A stretch of DNA of 64,000 nucleotides from Fidelibacterota bacterium (GTDB taxonomy: Bacteria; Pseudomonadota; Alphaproteobacteria; Rhodospirillales; Rhodospirillaceae): contig CANJRA010000001.1 of the NCBI GenBank assembly GCA_947476625.1, positions 186,001 through 250,000 of the forward strand. The letters run 5' to 3'. A model generated the notes under the pieces. It searched no databases. It saw only the letters and a program-made list of their open reading frames with translations, and was not told the DNA's origin. Position numbers and translations under genes: made by a program. Every line of letters begins with the position of its first letter. Position 1 is the stretch's first letter. This document shows, piece by piece, positions 56,630-64,000 of the stretch.

Positions 56630-57599
56630 TCAGCTGGCGCCGAGGAAGCCGCCGATTTGGTGTGACAGAAGCGTGAGGCCGAAGAGTGTGGAGAGATAGC
56701 GCTGACCGAAAAGTTTGCCGACGACGGTAGCGGTGGGCGGTACGGTGCGTGAGGCATACATGCCGAACAGTATGTGTTTACCGAGATAGCGGCTCACGCC
56801 CCAGCCGGCAGCAAGTGAGCCCGCGACATTCGCAAGGCCGATGATCGCCAGCGACCAGCTCGCGACGGATGCGGGCAGGCCGCACAACGTGATCTCGCCG
56901 GGCAAGTGCGTGACGAGAAAAGCGATGTGGAAACCGCAGGTAAAGAAGCCCGCGTGCAGCAGCAAATAACTAGGATCAGCGAGTGCGCCTTTGACGGCGC
57001 TACCGACGATGCCGCTCTGGGTGGCGGTGGCGTGTTCGGGCTTTCGGCGTAAAACCCGCGCGAGCGGCAGAGCTGCGATCATCACGAATGCCGTAAACCA
57101 CATGGCGCTCATCCAACCGAAGGCGGTGATGAGTTTCTGCAGGACCGGCGCGAAAACGAACTGACCGAAGGAGCCGCCGGCATTGATGACGCCCGCCGCG
57201 AAGCCGCGTTTTTCCGGCGGCAACAGGCGGCCGGCCGCGCCTACTAAAACCGAGAAGCTGGCCGCGCCCGCGCCGCCGGCCGATGGTGAGAACGAGTCCC
57301 GTGGTGGTGGTGGCAAGCGGCGTTAAAGCGCTGCCCAAGCCCAGCAACAATAAACCGACGAGCAGAACGCGGGCGGGGCCATACCGATCGGCCACCGCGC
57401 CGGCGATGGGCTGCACGGCGCCCCAGGTGAATTGCGCGATGGCCATGGCGAAGCTGATGGAAGCAATGCCGACGCCGGTGGAAATATTGATCGGCGCGAC
57501 AAATAAACCGAGTGACTGGCGCGCGCCCATCGTCACCAGCAAGACGCCGACGGCGGTGAGAACGATCCACTCCCAGTGCGTTGGTTTTTGCGGCGTCAT
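56630..57599 (-). pseudogene. MFS transporter, frameshifted and C-terminally truncated
   Basis: The N-terminal half reads from the ATG at 57599 (WEWIVLTAVGVLLVTMGARQ ... TTTGLVLTIG) and then loses frame. The remaining half is in another frame: AGGAGAASFSVLVGAAGRLL ... PPEKRGFAAGVINAGGSFGQ. The shift lies within GC-rich DNA at about 57262-57283 and equals one extra base or two missing. The second half stops at [13 protein letters not shown], about 60-70 residues short of the normal end, so the last segments are missing. Both defects suggest real decay rather than one sequence error. Confidence 0.8.
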
Positions 57600-57827
57600 G
57601 TCATCTCGCTTTGCTCGACACAGGAATATAGAGCGCCGTGGCTGTCTGGAGCCCGTTCATTTGCGCAAGGGAGTTATGCGCAGGTTTTTCGCGCAAGCCT
57701 TTGACATCGGTGCTTTTCCCGACGCTAAAAAATAATACGATCGGGAAACTTCGTGCTTCTGTAATGCTTAACAAGATGACATCTTACGGTGGGGAGACGA
57801 GAGGACAACAACGAGAGCGTGCTCTAA

Positions 57828-58260
57828 ATGCGGATCGCCCACGTCATTAACTCCCTCGATGGTTACGGTGCGGGCGCACCGATCCCCGCTATCACAAACA
57901 TTATGCGCGAAGCCGGCGCGGAAGTGCGGCTTTTTGCGCTGTCCCGGCGTGACGGCAAGATGGCGCCCGTGCTTGAAGCCGCTAACCTGAGCTATGAGAC
58001 CTCGAACGCCGGCAAAACCAATCATCTGCAAGCGGCGGATTGGTTGCGGCAGCGCCTGCGCGTCTATCGCCCCACGCTTCTGTGGACGTCGCTCACGCAG
58101 GCCACGGTGGTCGGGCAGCTGCTGAGCCCGGCGTTGGGCACGCCGGTGGTCAGCTGGCAGCACAATGTATTTTTAAAGCCCGCCAATCTCGCCATGCTGC
58201 GGCTGACGCAACGCCAGACCGATCTTTGGGTGGCGGATTCGCACTCTGTTGCCGAGGCCC
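57828..58260 (+). pseudogene. Glycosyltransferase family 4 fragment (N-terminal part only)
   Basis: MRIAHVINSLDGYGAGAPIP to WVADSHSVAE, about 143 residues, matches the N-terminal Rossmann half of GT4-type glycosyltransferases, with WTSLTQATVVGQLL in the middle. After that the frame continues only with low-complexity, non-homologous sequence to a stop at 58424. The catalytic C-terminal half is absent; the TonB receptor gene begins 116 bases further on. A deletion joining the two regions is the simplest explanation. Confidence 0.65.
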
Positions 58261-58375
58261 ACCCCCGCACGCGAGGCCGATCGGGAACTTTTCTATGCGA
58301 AATCGGGAAATCACGGTATCGACGGCCCCCCCAGTCTTTATCGAATGCACGGCTAATCATATCCGGGAGGGATTT

Positions 58376-60883
58376 ATGGGTTTCAAAACAAAGCTTCGGC
58401 ACGGGGTCGCACTGGGCCTTCTGATGTCGGGCTCGGCTTTTGCTCAAGCTGCGGCCGCCGACTTGGCAAGCACCATTCCCACGATCATCGTGCGCGGCAC
58501 CCCGCTCCCGACGCAGGGGTTGGATCCCAAAACCGTGGCGGCCCCGGTGCAATACGTCACCGACGCGGATATCGCACGCTCTCATGCCCTCAACCTTACG
58601 CAATTCATGACGCAGCGCATGGGCAGCGTTCAGGTCAACGACACACAGAACAATCCGTTTCAGCCGGACATCAATTTCCGCGGCTATACGGCGTCGCCGT
58701 TGTTGGGCACGCCAGAAGGACTTTCGGTCTACATGGACGGCGTCAGATTGAATCAACCGTTTGGCGATGTGGTCAGCTGGGATTTGTTTCCCCTTTCCGC
58801 CCTGCGTTCGATCACATTGATGCCGGGATCAAATCCTTTGTTTGGTTTGAATACCCTAGGCGGTGCGCTGTCGTTGGAGACCAAAACCGGGCTTACCAAT
58901 CCGGGATCGAGCGTCTCAGCTTATTACGGGTCGTTCGATCGCACGTCCGTAACTGCTGGAAATGGCGGCGCAGTTGGGGCATTTGATTGGTTTGTCACCG
59001 GCACGTATTTTAAAGACGACGGCTGGCGCGACCTTTCCCCATCCACCGTACGTCAAGTGTTCGGCAAGTTAGGCTGGCACAACGACTCAACCGATCTGCA
59101 CCTCAGCGCGGCGTTTGCCGAAAATGAGCTGACGGGCAACGGATTGCAGGAACAGCGCTTTCTCGAGCGTCGTTACAGCAGCGTCTACACAAGCCCCGAT
59201 CAAACGAAGAATCGCTCAAAGTACGTGAATTTAGAGGCCAAGCACGCATTGAGCGATACCGTGCTGATCTCCGGCAACGCTTACTATCGGCATATTCATA
59301 CCCACACCTATAACGGCGACATCAACGACGACTCCCTTGATCAGTCCGTCTATCAACCCGGCGCCGCTGAACAAACCGCTTTAAGAAACGCGGGCTATAC
59401 CGGCTTTCCGACCGCCGGCGCCAATGCCGCCAACACGCCGTTCCCAAAATGGCGCTGTATCGCGAATGCGTTGATCCGCGACGAGCCGGGCGAGAAGTGC
59501 AACGGCGTCATCAATCAGACCACGACCGGGCAAAGCAACTACGGCGTCTCGGGCCAAGTGTCATTCTCGGGCACATTGGGTACGTTGCACAATGAACTTG
59601 TCGTCGGCGGTGCGTTCGATGGCAGCCACATCGATTTCCTGCAAGGATCTGAACTCGGATATTTAACACCGGACCGTACCGTCATCGGCGTCGGCGCTTT
59701 TGGCGACGGCGTCACGGGCGGCGATGTCGACGGCGAGCCCTATGACACCCGCGTCAATCTGACCGGCAAGGTCCGCACCGCCAGCGTCTTCGCCAGCGAC
59801 ACCATCGCGCTTGCCAACGACACGCTGCATGTAACGGCCTCCGCACGCTATAACCACAGCACGCTTGAGAACGTCGATCACATCATTCCGGCGGGCGCCG
59901 CCGGCACACTGACGAGTGACAATACGTTCCAACGTCTCAATCCAGCTGTCGGCGTCACGTACGCGCCGCTGTCAACGCTTACGGCCTATGCCGGTTATAA
60001 CCAAGGCAGCCGCGCGCCTTCCTCCATCGAACTCGGCTGCGCCGATCCTAACAACCCCTGCAAGTTGCCCAACGCCTTCGCGGGCGATCCGCCGCTCAAG
60101 CAAGTGGTCGCGCGCACATGGGAGGCAGGCTTCCGCGGCAATCTTCCCGAGGTCGCGCATCTGTCCTGGAACGCCGGCGTATTTCGCTCGACCGCCAGCA
60201 ACGACATTCTCTTCGTTGCCGACAATGCTGCCGGATTTGGATACTTCAAGAACTTCGGCAAGACGCGCCGACAGGGCATCGAACTTTCTGCCGACGGCAA
60301 GTTTGATCAGTTTAGTTTCGGCGGAAACTACACCTTGCTGGACGCCACCTTCCGCAGCCCCGAGACGGTCGACGGCGCGGGCAACAGCACCAACGACGAA
60401 GCCTTGGCCGGAAGACGGGGCTTAGAAGGAACAATCGATATCACACCGGGCAACCGCATTCCGCTGACGCCGCGTCATACGTTCAAGTTCCATGCCGAAT
60501 ACACACCCATCAAAGATGTGACGGTAGGTTTCGAGACACTGACGTCGTCGGGCGTGTACGCGCGCGGCAATGAAAACAATCTGCATCAACCCGATGGCAC
60601 TTATTACATCGGTGAAGGCAAGACCAAGGGCTATACGACTCTCGCATTGCATGGTGAGTATCAAGTCATCCCTGCCGCGCAGGTCTTTATCCGGGTCGAC
60701 AACGTACTCGATAAAAAATTCGCGACCTCGGCCCAACTCGCGGGCACGGGCTTCGACGCCAATGGTAATTTCATCGCCCGGGCCTTCCCAGCCGTGGGCG
60801 GTGAGTTCCCAGTACGGCAAGCCACCTTCTACGCCCCAGGCACACCCCGCGCGATCTTCGGAGGCGTAAAAATCAACTTCTAA
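58376..60883 (+). CDS. TonB-dependent outer-membrane receptor
   Basis: An 835-residue precursor. GGGAGG seven bases before the ATG and a signal peptide (GVALGLLMSGSAFAQAAAA) fix the start; the open frame 336 bases upstream is not coding. The plug has TIIVRGTPLPTQGLDPKTV and INFRGYTASPLLG, followed by GLSVYMDGVRLNQPFGDVV; the barrel ends with FGGVKINF, the terminal aromatic expected for Bam assembly. Two cysteines (RCIANALIRDEPGEKC) bracket an external loop. The ligand (siderophore, vitamin or carbohydrate) is not deducible; no TonB, transporter or regulator is adjacent. Confidence 0.9.
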   Translation: MGFKTKLRHGVALGLLMSGSAFAQAAAADLASTIPTIIVRGTPLPTQGLDPKTVAAPVQYVTDADIARSHALNLTQFMTQRMGSVQVNDTQNNPFQPDINFRGYTASPLLGTPEGLSVYMDGVRLNQPFGDVVSWDLFPLSALRSITLMPGSNPLFGLNTLGGALSLETKTGLTNPGSSVSAYYGSFDRTSVTAGNGGAVGAFDWFVTGTYFKDDGWRDLSPSTVRQVFGKLGWHNDSTDLHLSAAFAENELTGNGLQEQRFLERRYSSVYTSPDQTKNRSKYVNLEAKHALSDTVLISGNAYYRHIHTHTYNGDINDDSLDQSVYQPGAAEQTALRNAGYTGFPTAGANAANTPFPKWRCIANALIRDEPGEKCNGVINQTTTGQSNYGVSGQVSFSGTLGTLHNELVVGGAFDGSHIDFLQGSELGYLTPDRTVIGVGAFGDGVTGGDVDGEPYDTRVNLTGKVRTASVFASDTIALANDTLHVTASARYNHSTLENVDHIIPAGAAGTLTSDNTFQRLNPAVGVTYAPLSTLTAYAGYNQGSRAPSSIELGCADPNNPCKLPNAFAGDPPLKQVVARTWEAGFRGNLPEVAHLSWNAGVFRSTASNDILFVADNAAGFGYFKNFGKTRRQGIELSADGKFDQFSFGGNYTLLDATFRSPETVDGAGNSTNDEALAGRRGLEGTIDITPGNRIPLTPRHTFKFHAEYTPIKDVTVGFETLTSSGVYARGNENNLHQPDGTYYIGEGKTKGYTTLALHGEYQVIPAAQVFIRVDNVLDKKFATSAQLAGTGFDANGNFIARAFPAVGGEFPVRQATFYAPGTPRAIFGGVKINF

Positions 60884-60924
60884 AGAGTGGGTTTTCTCAC
60901 GGTGTGAGGGCGCGTTTGGGAAAG

Positions 60925-61015
60925 TGGTGCCCGCTCCCGGACTTGAACCGGGACGCCGCGATGAAGCAGCTACGGATTTTAAGTCCGTTGCGTCTACCAA
61001 TTCCGCCAAGCGGGC
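60925..61015 (-). tRNA. tRNA-Leu (anticodon UAA)
   Basis: On the minus strand: acceptor GCCCGCT/AGCGGGC, D arm with GGAATTGGTAGACGC, anticodon stem ACGGA/TCCGT around CTTAAAA (anticodon TAA), a long class II variable arm, and T arm CCCGG TTCAAGT CCGGG. Discriminator A and an encoded CCA are present. Confidence 0.97.
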
Positions 61016-61148
61016 ACTATGAGGGTCGGCGCGGCCACACCCTAACGGGGCCGACTTCCAAGAGCAATGTTATCGCGCGCGTGAAAAGGGCCGGCGGATG
61101 ATTTTTTATATCGTCGGCCGCACGGCGCCGACGAGGCCGTCGACAAGG

Positions 61149-61676
61149 CTATTGAGCCGCGCGGCACACGACAGGGCGATTGAGGTATGCCGAACAGGCG
61201 TGATTTTCCAGAATGGGACAAACCACCCGGTCCACTTCGCGCTGCAATTGCGGCATGGCGCGCGACCGTGCCGCGGCGCTTTGCACGCGCGCGGTCGTTG
61301 GCGCATTGCCGCGTATGGCCTGGGCGAGCCGAAAAATCTCGGGCAGCGTCGTGCTGACATAGGTCGTGCAGCAATGCGAGCAGCCCTTGGCGCACGCCAC
61401 CAACGCTGTGACATATTTTTCCGACGAGATATCGGCCAAATTCTCGATGTACGCCGCCGCGCGGCTGGCCCGCTCCTTGGCTTCGCTATCGAGCAATATC
61501 AAAGCCAAGTGGCGCGTGTTGGCCTGCACCGAGCGACCGATACCGGCGCCGAAAAGCTCAAGCGGCTGACCGACAATGCTCTCGTCGTCTTTTAAGATCT
61601 GCCGGCGGATCGATACGTCCAAGCGCTCCATCGCGGCAGCGTAGCGGTTGAGCCCGATTCCGGCAATGCGATGCAC
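61149..61676 (-). CDS. YkgJ-type cysteine-cluster protein, probably C-terminally short
   Basis: A 175-residue protein. CAKGCSHCCTTYVSTTLPEI (about residue 96) and CPILENHACSAYLNRPVVCR (about residue 152) are the signature of the YkgJ zinc/iron-chelating family. Relatives usually continue 30-60 residues past RPxxCR with further cysteines; here a stop follows after three residues, next to the tRNA-Leu. The N-terminal 90 residues are helical and without a signal peptide. Truncation is likely but the remaining cysteines may still bind metal. Confidence 0.65.
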   Translation of the reverse strand: MHRIAGIGLNRYAAAMERLDVSIRRQILKDDESIVGQPLELFGAGIGRSVQANTRHLALILLDSEAKERASRAAAYIENLADISSEKYVTALVACAKGCSHCCTTYVSTTLPEIFRLAQAIRGNAPTTARVQSAAARSRAMPQLQREVDRVVCPILENHACSAYLNRPVVCRAAQ

Positions 61677-61756
61677 CGCTTGAAATTGGGCAGCTTGATC
61701 TTGCGGAACTAATAGGGCACCACCAGCCCAGAGGGTCCAAGACCCAAGGACAAGTC

Positions 61757-62494
61757 ATGCCCAATCCCGCTGCCGCCACCATTACCGCCGAGGACATTCA
61801 GGCCCGCGTGCTGTATCGCGACGGCCTTGTCCTCGTCATCAACAAGCCTCCCGGCATTCCGGTTCACGCCGGCTTCGGCGGCGGTCCCAACCTCGAGCAA
61901 TCTTTCGTCCACCTTACATTTGGTTTGCCAAAGCCGCCGTCACTGGCCCACCGCCTCGACCGCGACACCTCGGGCTGCCTTGTCCTCGGCCGCCATACCA
62001 AGGCGCTGAGCGACCTGGGTAAAATGTTCACGGACGGCGACGTGCGCAAAACCTATTGGGCCGTGGTGGACGGCATTCCCAAAAATCCCGAAGGCCGCAT
62101 CAAAATCGCCATGAGTAAAGTCGGTCAGGGACCGGGCTGGAAAATGAAAGCCGATCCCAAAGGCGGCCAAACCGCCATCACCGACTATAAAGTCCGCGGC
62201 ACGGCCGAGACGCCGCGCGGTCCCCGCGCCTGGCTGGAGCTGCACCCGCATACCGGCCGCACGCATCAACTGCGTTTACACTGCGCCGAAATGGGATGGC
62301 CGATTATCGGCGACAAAGTTTACGGCAAGATGCCGCCGCAAGAATCCCTCATGCTCCACGCGCGCGGCGTCACGCTGCCGCTGCACGCCAAGCGCGATCC
62401 TGTTCGCGTGCGCGCGCCTGTACCCGAACACATGCGCGAAGACTTAACGGCATGCGGGTTTCCCGGCGATAAGGACGAGAAGGCGACGTCTTAG
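61757..62494 (+). CDS. RluA-family pseudouridine synthase
   Basis: A 245-residue RNA pseudouridine synthase. LAHRLDRDTSGCLVLG (about residue 64) carries the catalytic aspartate, and LVINKPPGIPVHAG and PHTGRTHQLRLHCAEMG are conserved. It lacks an N-terminal S4 domain, so it resembles the RluA/RluE short types; target uridine unknown. Its last 4 bases overlap the convergent CinA-like gene. Confidence 0.92.
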   Translation: MPNPAAATITAEDIQARVLYRDGLVLVINKPPGIPVHAGFGGGPNLEQSFVHLTFGLPKPPSLAHRLDRDTSGCLVLGRHTKALSDLGKMFTDGDVRKTYWAVVDGIPKNPEGRIKIAMSKVGQGPGWKMKADPKGGQTAITDYKVRGTAETPRGPRAWLELHPHTGRTHQLRLHCAEMGWPIIGDKVYGKMPPQESLMLHARGVTLPLHAKRDPVRVRAPVPEHMREDLTACGFPGDKDEKATS

Positions 62495-63246
62495 CGGCCT
62501 TTGCCCATTTCCGGCATGCCGCCTTTGGTGAGCATAACCTCAGCCACTTCAAGCAACGCTTTTGCGATCGCATCTTTATCCGTCGATCGCGCGACAATGC
62601 TCGTCCATGGACGTCCGTCTCGCAGGAACGGGTAGCTGCCGATACTCACATTCGTATAGCGCGACTGAATCTCCGTCAGCTCAGCGGCTAAGTCGCCTTC
62701 GCCGACACTGGAATCGACGTGGTTGGAATGGACCGGCGCGCCTTTCTTCAGTTGCGGCGCGATGGCTTCGAACATCGCCCGCGCGATGCTTGGTACGCCC
62801 GCCAGCACAAACACATTGCCGATCCGGTAGCCCGGCGCAGCCGTGATGCGGTTGTTGATCAATTCCACATCCGGTCCCTCGGGCACTTCTGCCATCTTCA
62901 GCCGCGCTTCGTTGGGATGACCTTCGTAGTAAGTCGTCAGACGCGCCACCGCATCCGGGTGACGGAAAACCTTACGCCCGAACGCGCGCGCGATGCATTC
63001 CGTGGTGATGTCGTCGTGTGTCGGCCCGATGCCGCCGGTCGTGAACACGTATGTATACAGCGCGCGGCACGTGTTGACGGCGTCCACAATCACGTTCGGC
63101 ACATCGGGAATAACACGGGCTTCTTTCAGCCGGATGCCCATCATGGCAAGATTCTCGCCGAGGTATTTGAGATTAGTATCCTGTGTGCGCCCCGACAGAA
63201 TTTCGTCGCCGATGACCAACACGCAGGCCGTAGGCGCGTCTTCCAT
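62491..63246 (-). CDS. CinA-like molybdopterin-binding-domain protein
   Basis: A protein of about 251 residues with the MoCF-biosynthesis fold: VLVIGDEILSGRTQDTN at the start and FTTGGIGPTHDDITTE near residue 70 match the CinA N-terminal domain (competence/damage-inducible protein A). The C-terminal deamidase domain of full CinA is absent. Starts at ATG 63246 or at GTG 63249, which would overlap the mutT stop by 4 bases. Confidence 0.88.
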   Translation of the reverse strand: MEDAPTACVLVIGDEILSGRTQDTNLKYLGENLAMMGIRLKEARVIPDVPNVIVDAVNTCRALYTYVFTTGGIGPTHDDITTECIARAFGRKVFRHPDAVARLTTYYEGHPNEARLKMAEVPEGPDVELINNRITAAPGYRIGNVFVLAGVPSIARAMFEAIAPQLKKGAPVHSNHVDSSVGEGDLAAELTEIQSRYTNVSIGSYPFLRDGRPWTSIVARSTDKDAIAKALLEVAEVMLTKGGMPEMGKGR

Positions 63247-63713
63247 CACAGCAAGTCCTGCAGCACAGGAATCAACGGCTCATCGGCCGGCGGCATCGGA
63301 TAGTCGCGCAAACGTTCCGCGCGTACCCAGGCCAGATTTTGATGCTCGTTCATGCGGATTGTGCCGCGCCATTGGCGGCAGACATACAGCGGCATCAGCA
63401 GATGAAAGCTTTCGTAAGAATGCGACACAAAGCTCAGCGGCGCGAGGCAGCTCGCACGGATGTCGATGGCCAGCTCTTCATGCAGTTCACGGATCAACGC
63501 CGCTTCCGGCGTCTCGCCTGCCTCAAGTTTTCCGCCCGGAAATTCCCACAAGCCTGCCAGCGTTTTGCCTTCCGGGCGCTGTGCCAAAAGAATACGGCCG
63601 TCCGCGTCCAGCAACGCCACAGCCACGACCGTCACGATTTTTAAGCCCGTGCGCGGCGGTGGAATGGCGGCTGAGAAGCAACCGTCTTCGCTATCAGGTT
63701 CTGTAGGAGCCAT
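63246..63713 (-). CDS. mutT: 8-oxo-dGTP diphosphatase MutT-type Nudix hydrolase
   Basis: A 155-residue Nudix enzyme: [20 protein letters not shown] continuing into IRELHEEL is the Nudix box (GX5EX7REUXEEXGU). [20 protein letters not shown] precedes it, as in MutT. The ATG at 63713 was chosen over the frame start at 63782, which would overlap argJ further. argJ-mutT linkage is common in alphaproteobacteria; mutM, with a complementary role, lies at 44.4 kb. Confidence 0.9.
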   Translation of the reverse strand: MAPTEPDSEDGCFSAAIPPPRTGLKIVTVVAVALLDADGRILLAQRPEGKTLAGLWEFPGGKLEAGETPEAALIRELHEELAIDIRASCLAPLSFVSHSYESFHLLMPLYVCRQWRGTIRMNEHQNLAWVRAERLRDYPMPPADEPLIPVLQDLL

Positions 63714-64000
63714 TGATGTCGATGTATCCGTGCGTGAGGTCGCAAGTCCAAACAATCGCCGAACCCCGGCCAACGCCGACATCCACTTCGATCAGGATTT
63801 CCTGGCCCTTCATGTGCGCGGCCACCGGGGTTTCGTCGTAGCCTTCAACCGCTTCACCGGCACGCGCGACGATCACGCCGCCGATGGTGATGGCCAGTCT
63901 GTCTCTGTTCGCTTTCTCTCCGGCCTTGCCCACGGCCATGACGATACGGCCCCAGTTGGCGTCTTCGCCGGCGATGGCGGTTTTTACCAGCGGTGAGTTT
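63694..64000 (-). CDS. argJ: Glutamate N-acetyltransferase/ornithine acetyltransferase ArgJ, 3' end
   Basis: The C-terminal about 101 residues only; the rest lies beyond the window. [20 protein letters not shown], then ending ATVW-like [19 protein letters not shown], is the conserved ArgJ C-terminus. The enzyme recycles the acetyl group between ornithine and glutamate in arginine synthesis. Its stop overlaps the mutT start by 20 bases, so the two are co-transcribed. Confidence 0.93.
   Translation of the reverse strand, partial: NSPLVKTAIAGEDANWGRIVMAVGKAGEKANRDRLAITIGGVIVARAGEAVEGYDETPVAAHMKGQEILIEVDVGVGRGSAIVWTCDLTHGYIDINGSYRT

Noticed and set aside
58040-58375. N-terminal extension of the TonB receptor
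   Set aside because: Out-of-frame reading of the glycosyltransferase fragment; the signal peptide and GGGAGG fix the start at 58376.

Overview
The window looks like chromosomal DNA from an alphaproteobacterium, moderately GC-rich. Evidence: an argJ-mutT pair; a helicase / S4 protein / 7Fe ferredoxin / CarD cluster; a complete system I cytochrome c maturation operon (ccmA-I) ending in a Sco protein; dnaA-dnaN-recF-gyrB next to rpsT; a mutM / ubiE-ubiB-coaBC-dut block; and clustered GANTC (CcrM-type) sites upstream of dnaA. I cannot name a genus from sequence alone. No CRISPR array, insertion sequence, prophage or rRNA operon is visible.

Layout. 0-3 kb: an OGFr-domain protein, a small heat-shock protein with a ROSE-type RNA thermometer, a TetA-like MFS exporter and a broken cyclic-nucleotide-binding gene. 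3-11 kb: a two-gene 2-oxoacid:ferredoxin oxidoreductase (korAB), metC, an unrecognised 617-aa secreted protein, an EpmC-like HExxH protein and a secreted nuclease. 11-16 kb: carD, fdxA, a P460-like haem protein, an S4 RNA-binding protein and a SUV3-type helicase, all on the minus strand. 16-22 kb: hpf, htpG behind a probable sigma32 promoter, lepB and aconitase. 22.5-31.7 kb: ccmABCDEFGHI, sco and two small conserved genes. 31.7-36.6 kb: a SleB-like wall hydrolase, an AT-rich gap, a PBP1A-type enzyme, a Lys/Ala-rich ribbon-helix-helix gene broken by an amber codon, and an AlkC-like glycosylase. 36.6-45.2 kb: gyrB, recF, dnaN, dnaA, rpsT, mutM. 45.3-56.2 kb: ubiE, ubiB, coaBC, dut, a MoeB/ThiF protein, rlmN, a small lipoprotein, argG, a HAD phosphatase, an enoyl-CoA hydratase, folD, yggU and yggT. 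56.4-61.7 kb: a decayed accessory segment between tRNA-Ala(CGC) and tRNA-Leu(UAA) with an MFS pseudogene, a glycosyltransferase fragment, a TonB receptor and a short YkgJ-type protein. 61.7-64 kb: an RluA-type pseudouridine synthase, a CinA-like protein, mutT and the 3' end of argJ.

How the genes work together. The ccm operon supplies covalent haem attachment and would serve respiratory cytochromes as well as the CxxCH protein at 12.4 kb; Sco assembles the copper site of an oxidase. Korab and aconitase both act around the TCA cycle, and FdxA is a possible but unproven electron partner of KorAB. The dnaA region combines replication genes with dense GANTC sites and direct repeats, which suggests methylation-linked control, although I found no convincing DnaA boxes.

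I did not find a clear new multi-gene system. The observations most worth following up are the amber-interrupted histone-tail/RHH gene, the GANTC/repeat cluster next to dnaA, the mutually exclusive hairpins at 51.7 kb, the unrecognised secreted protein at 7.6-9.4 kb, the EpmC-like and OGFr-like proteins, the haem protein inside the helicase-ferredoxin-CarD cluster, and the tRNA-flanked segment of broken genes.
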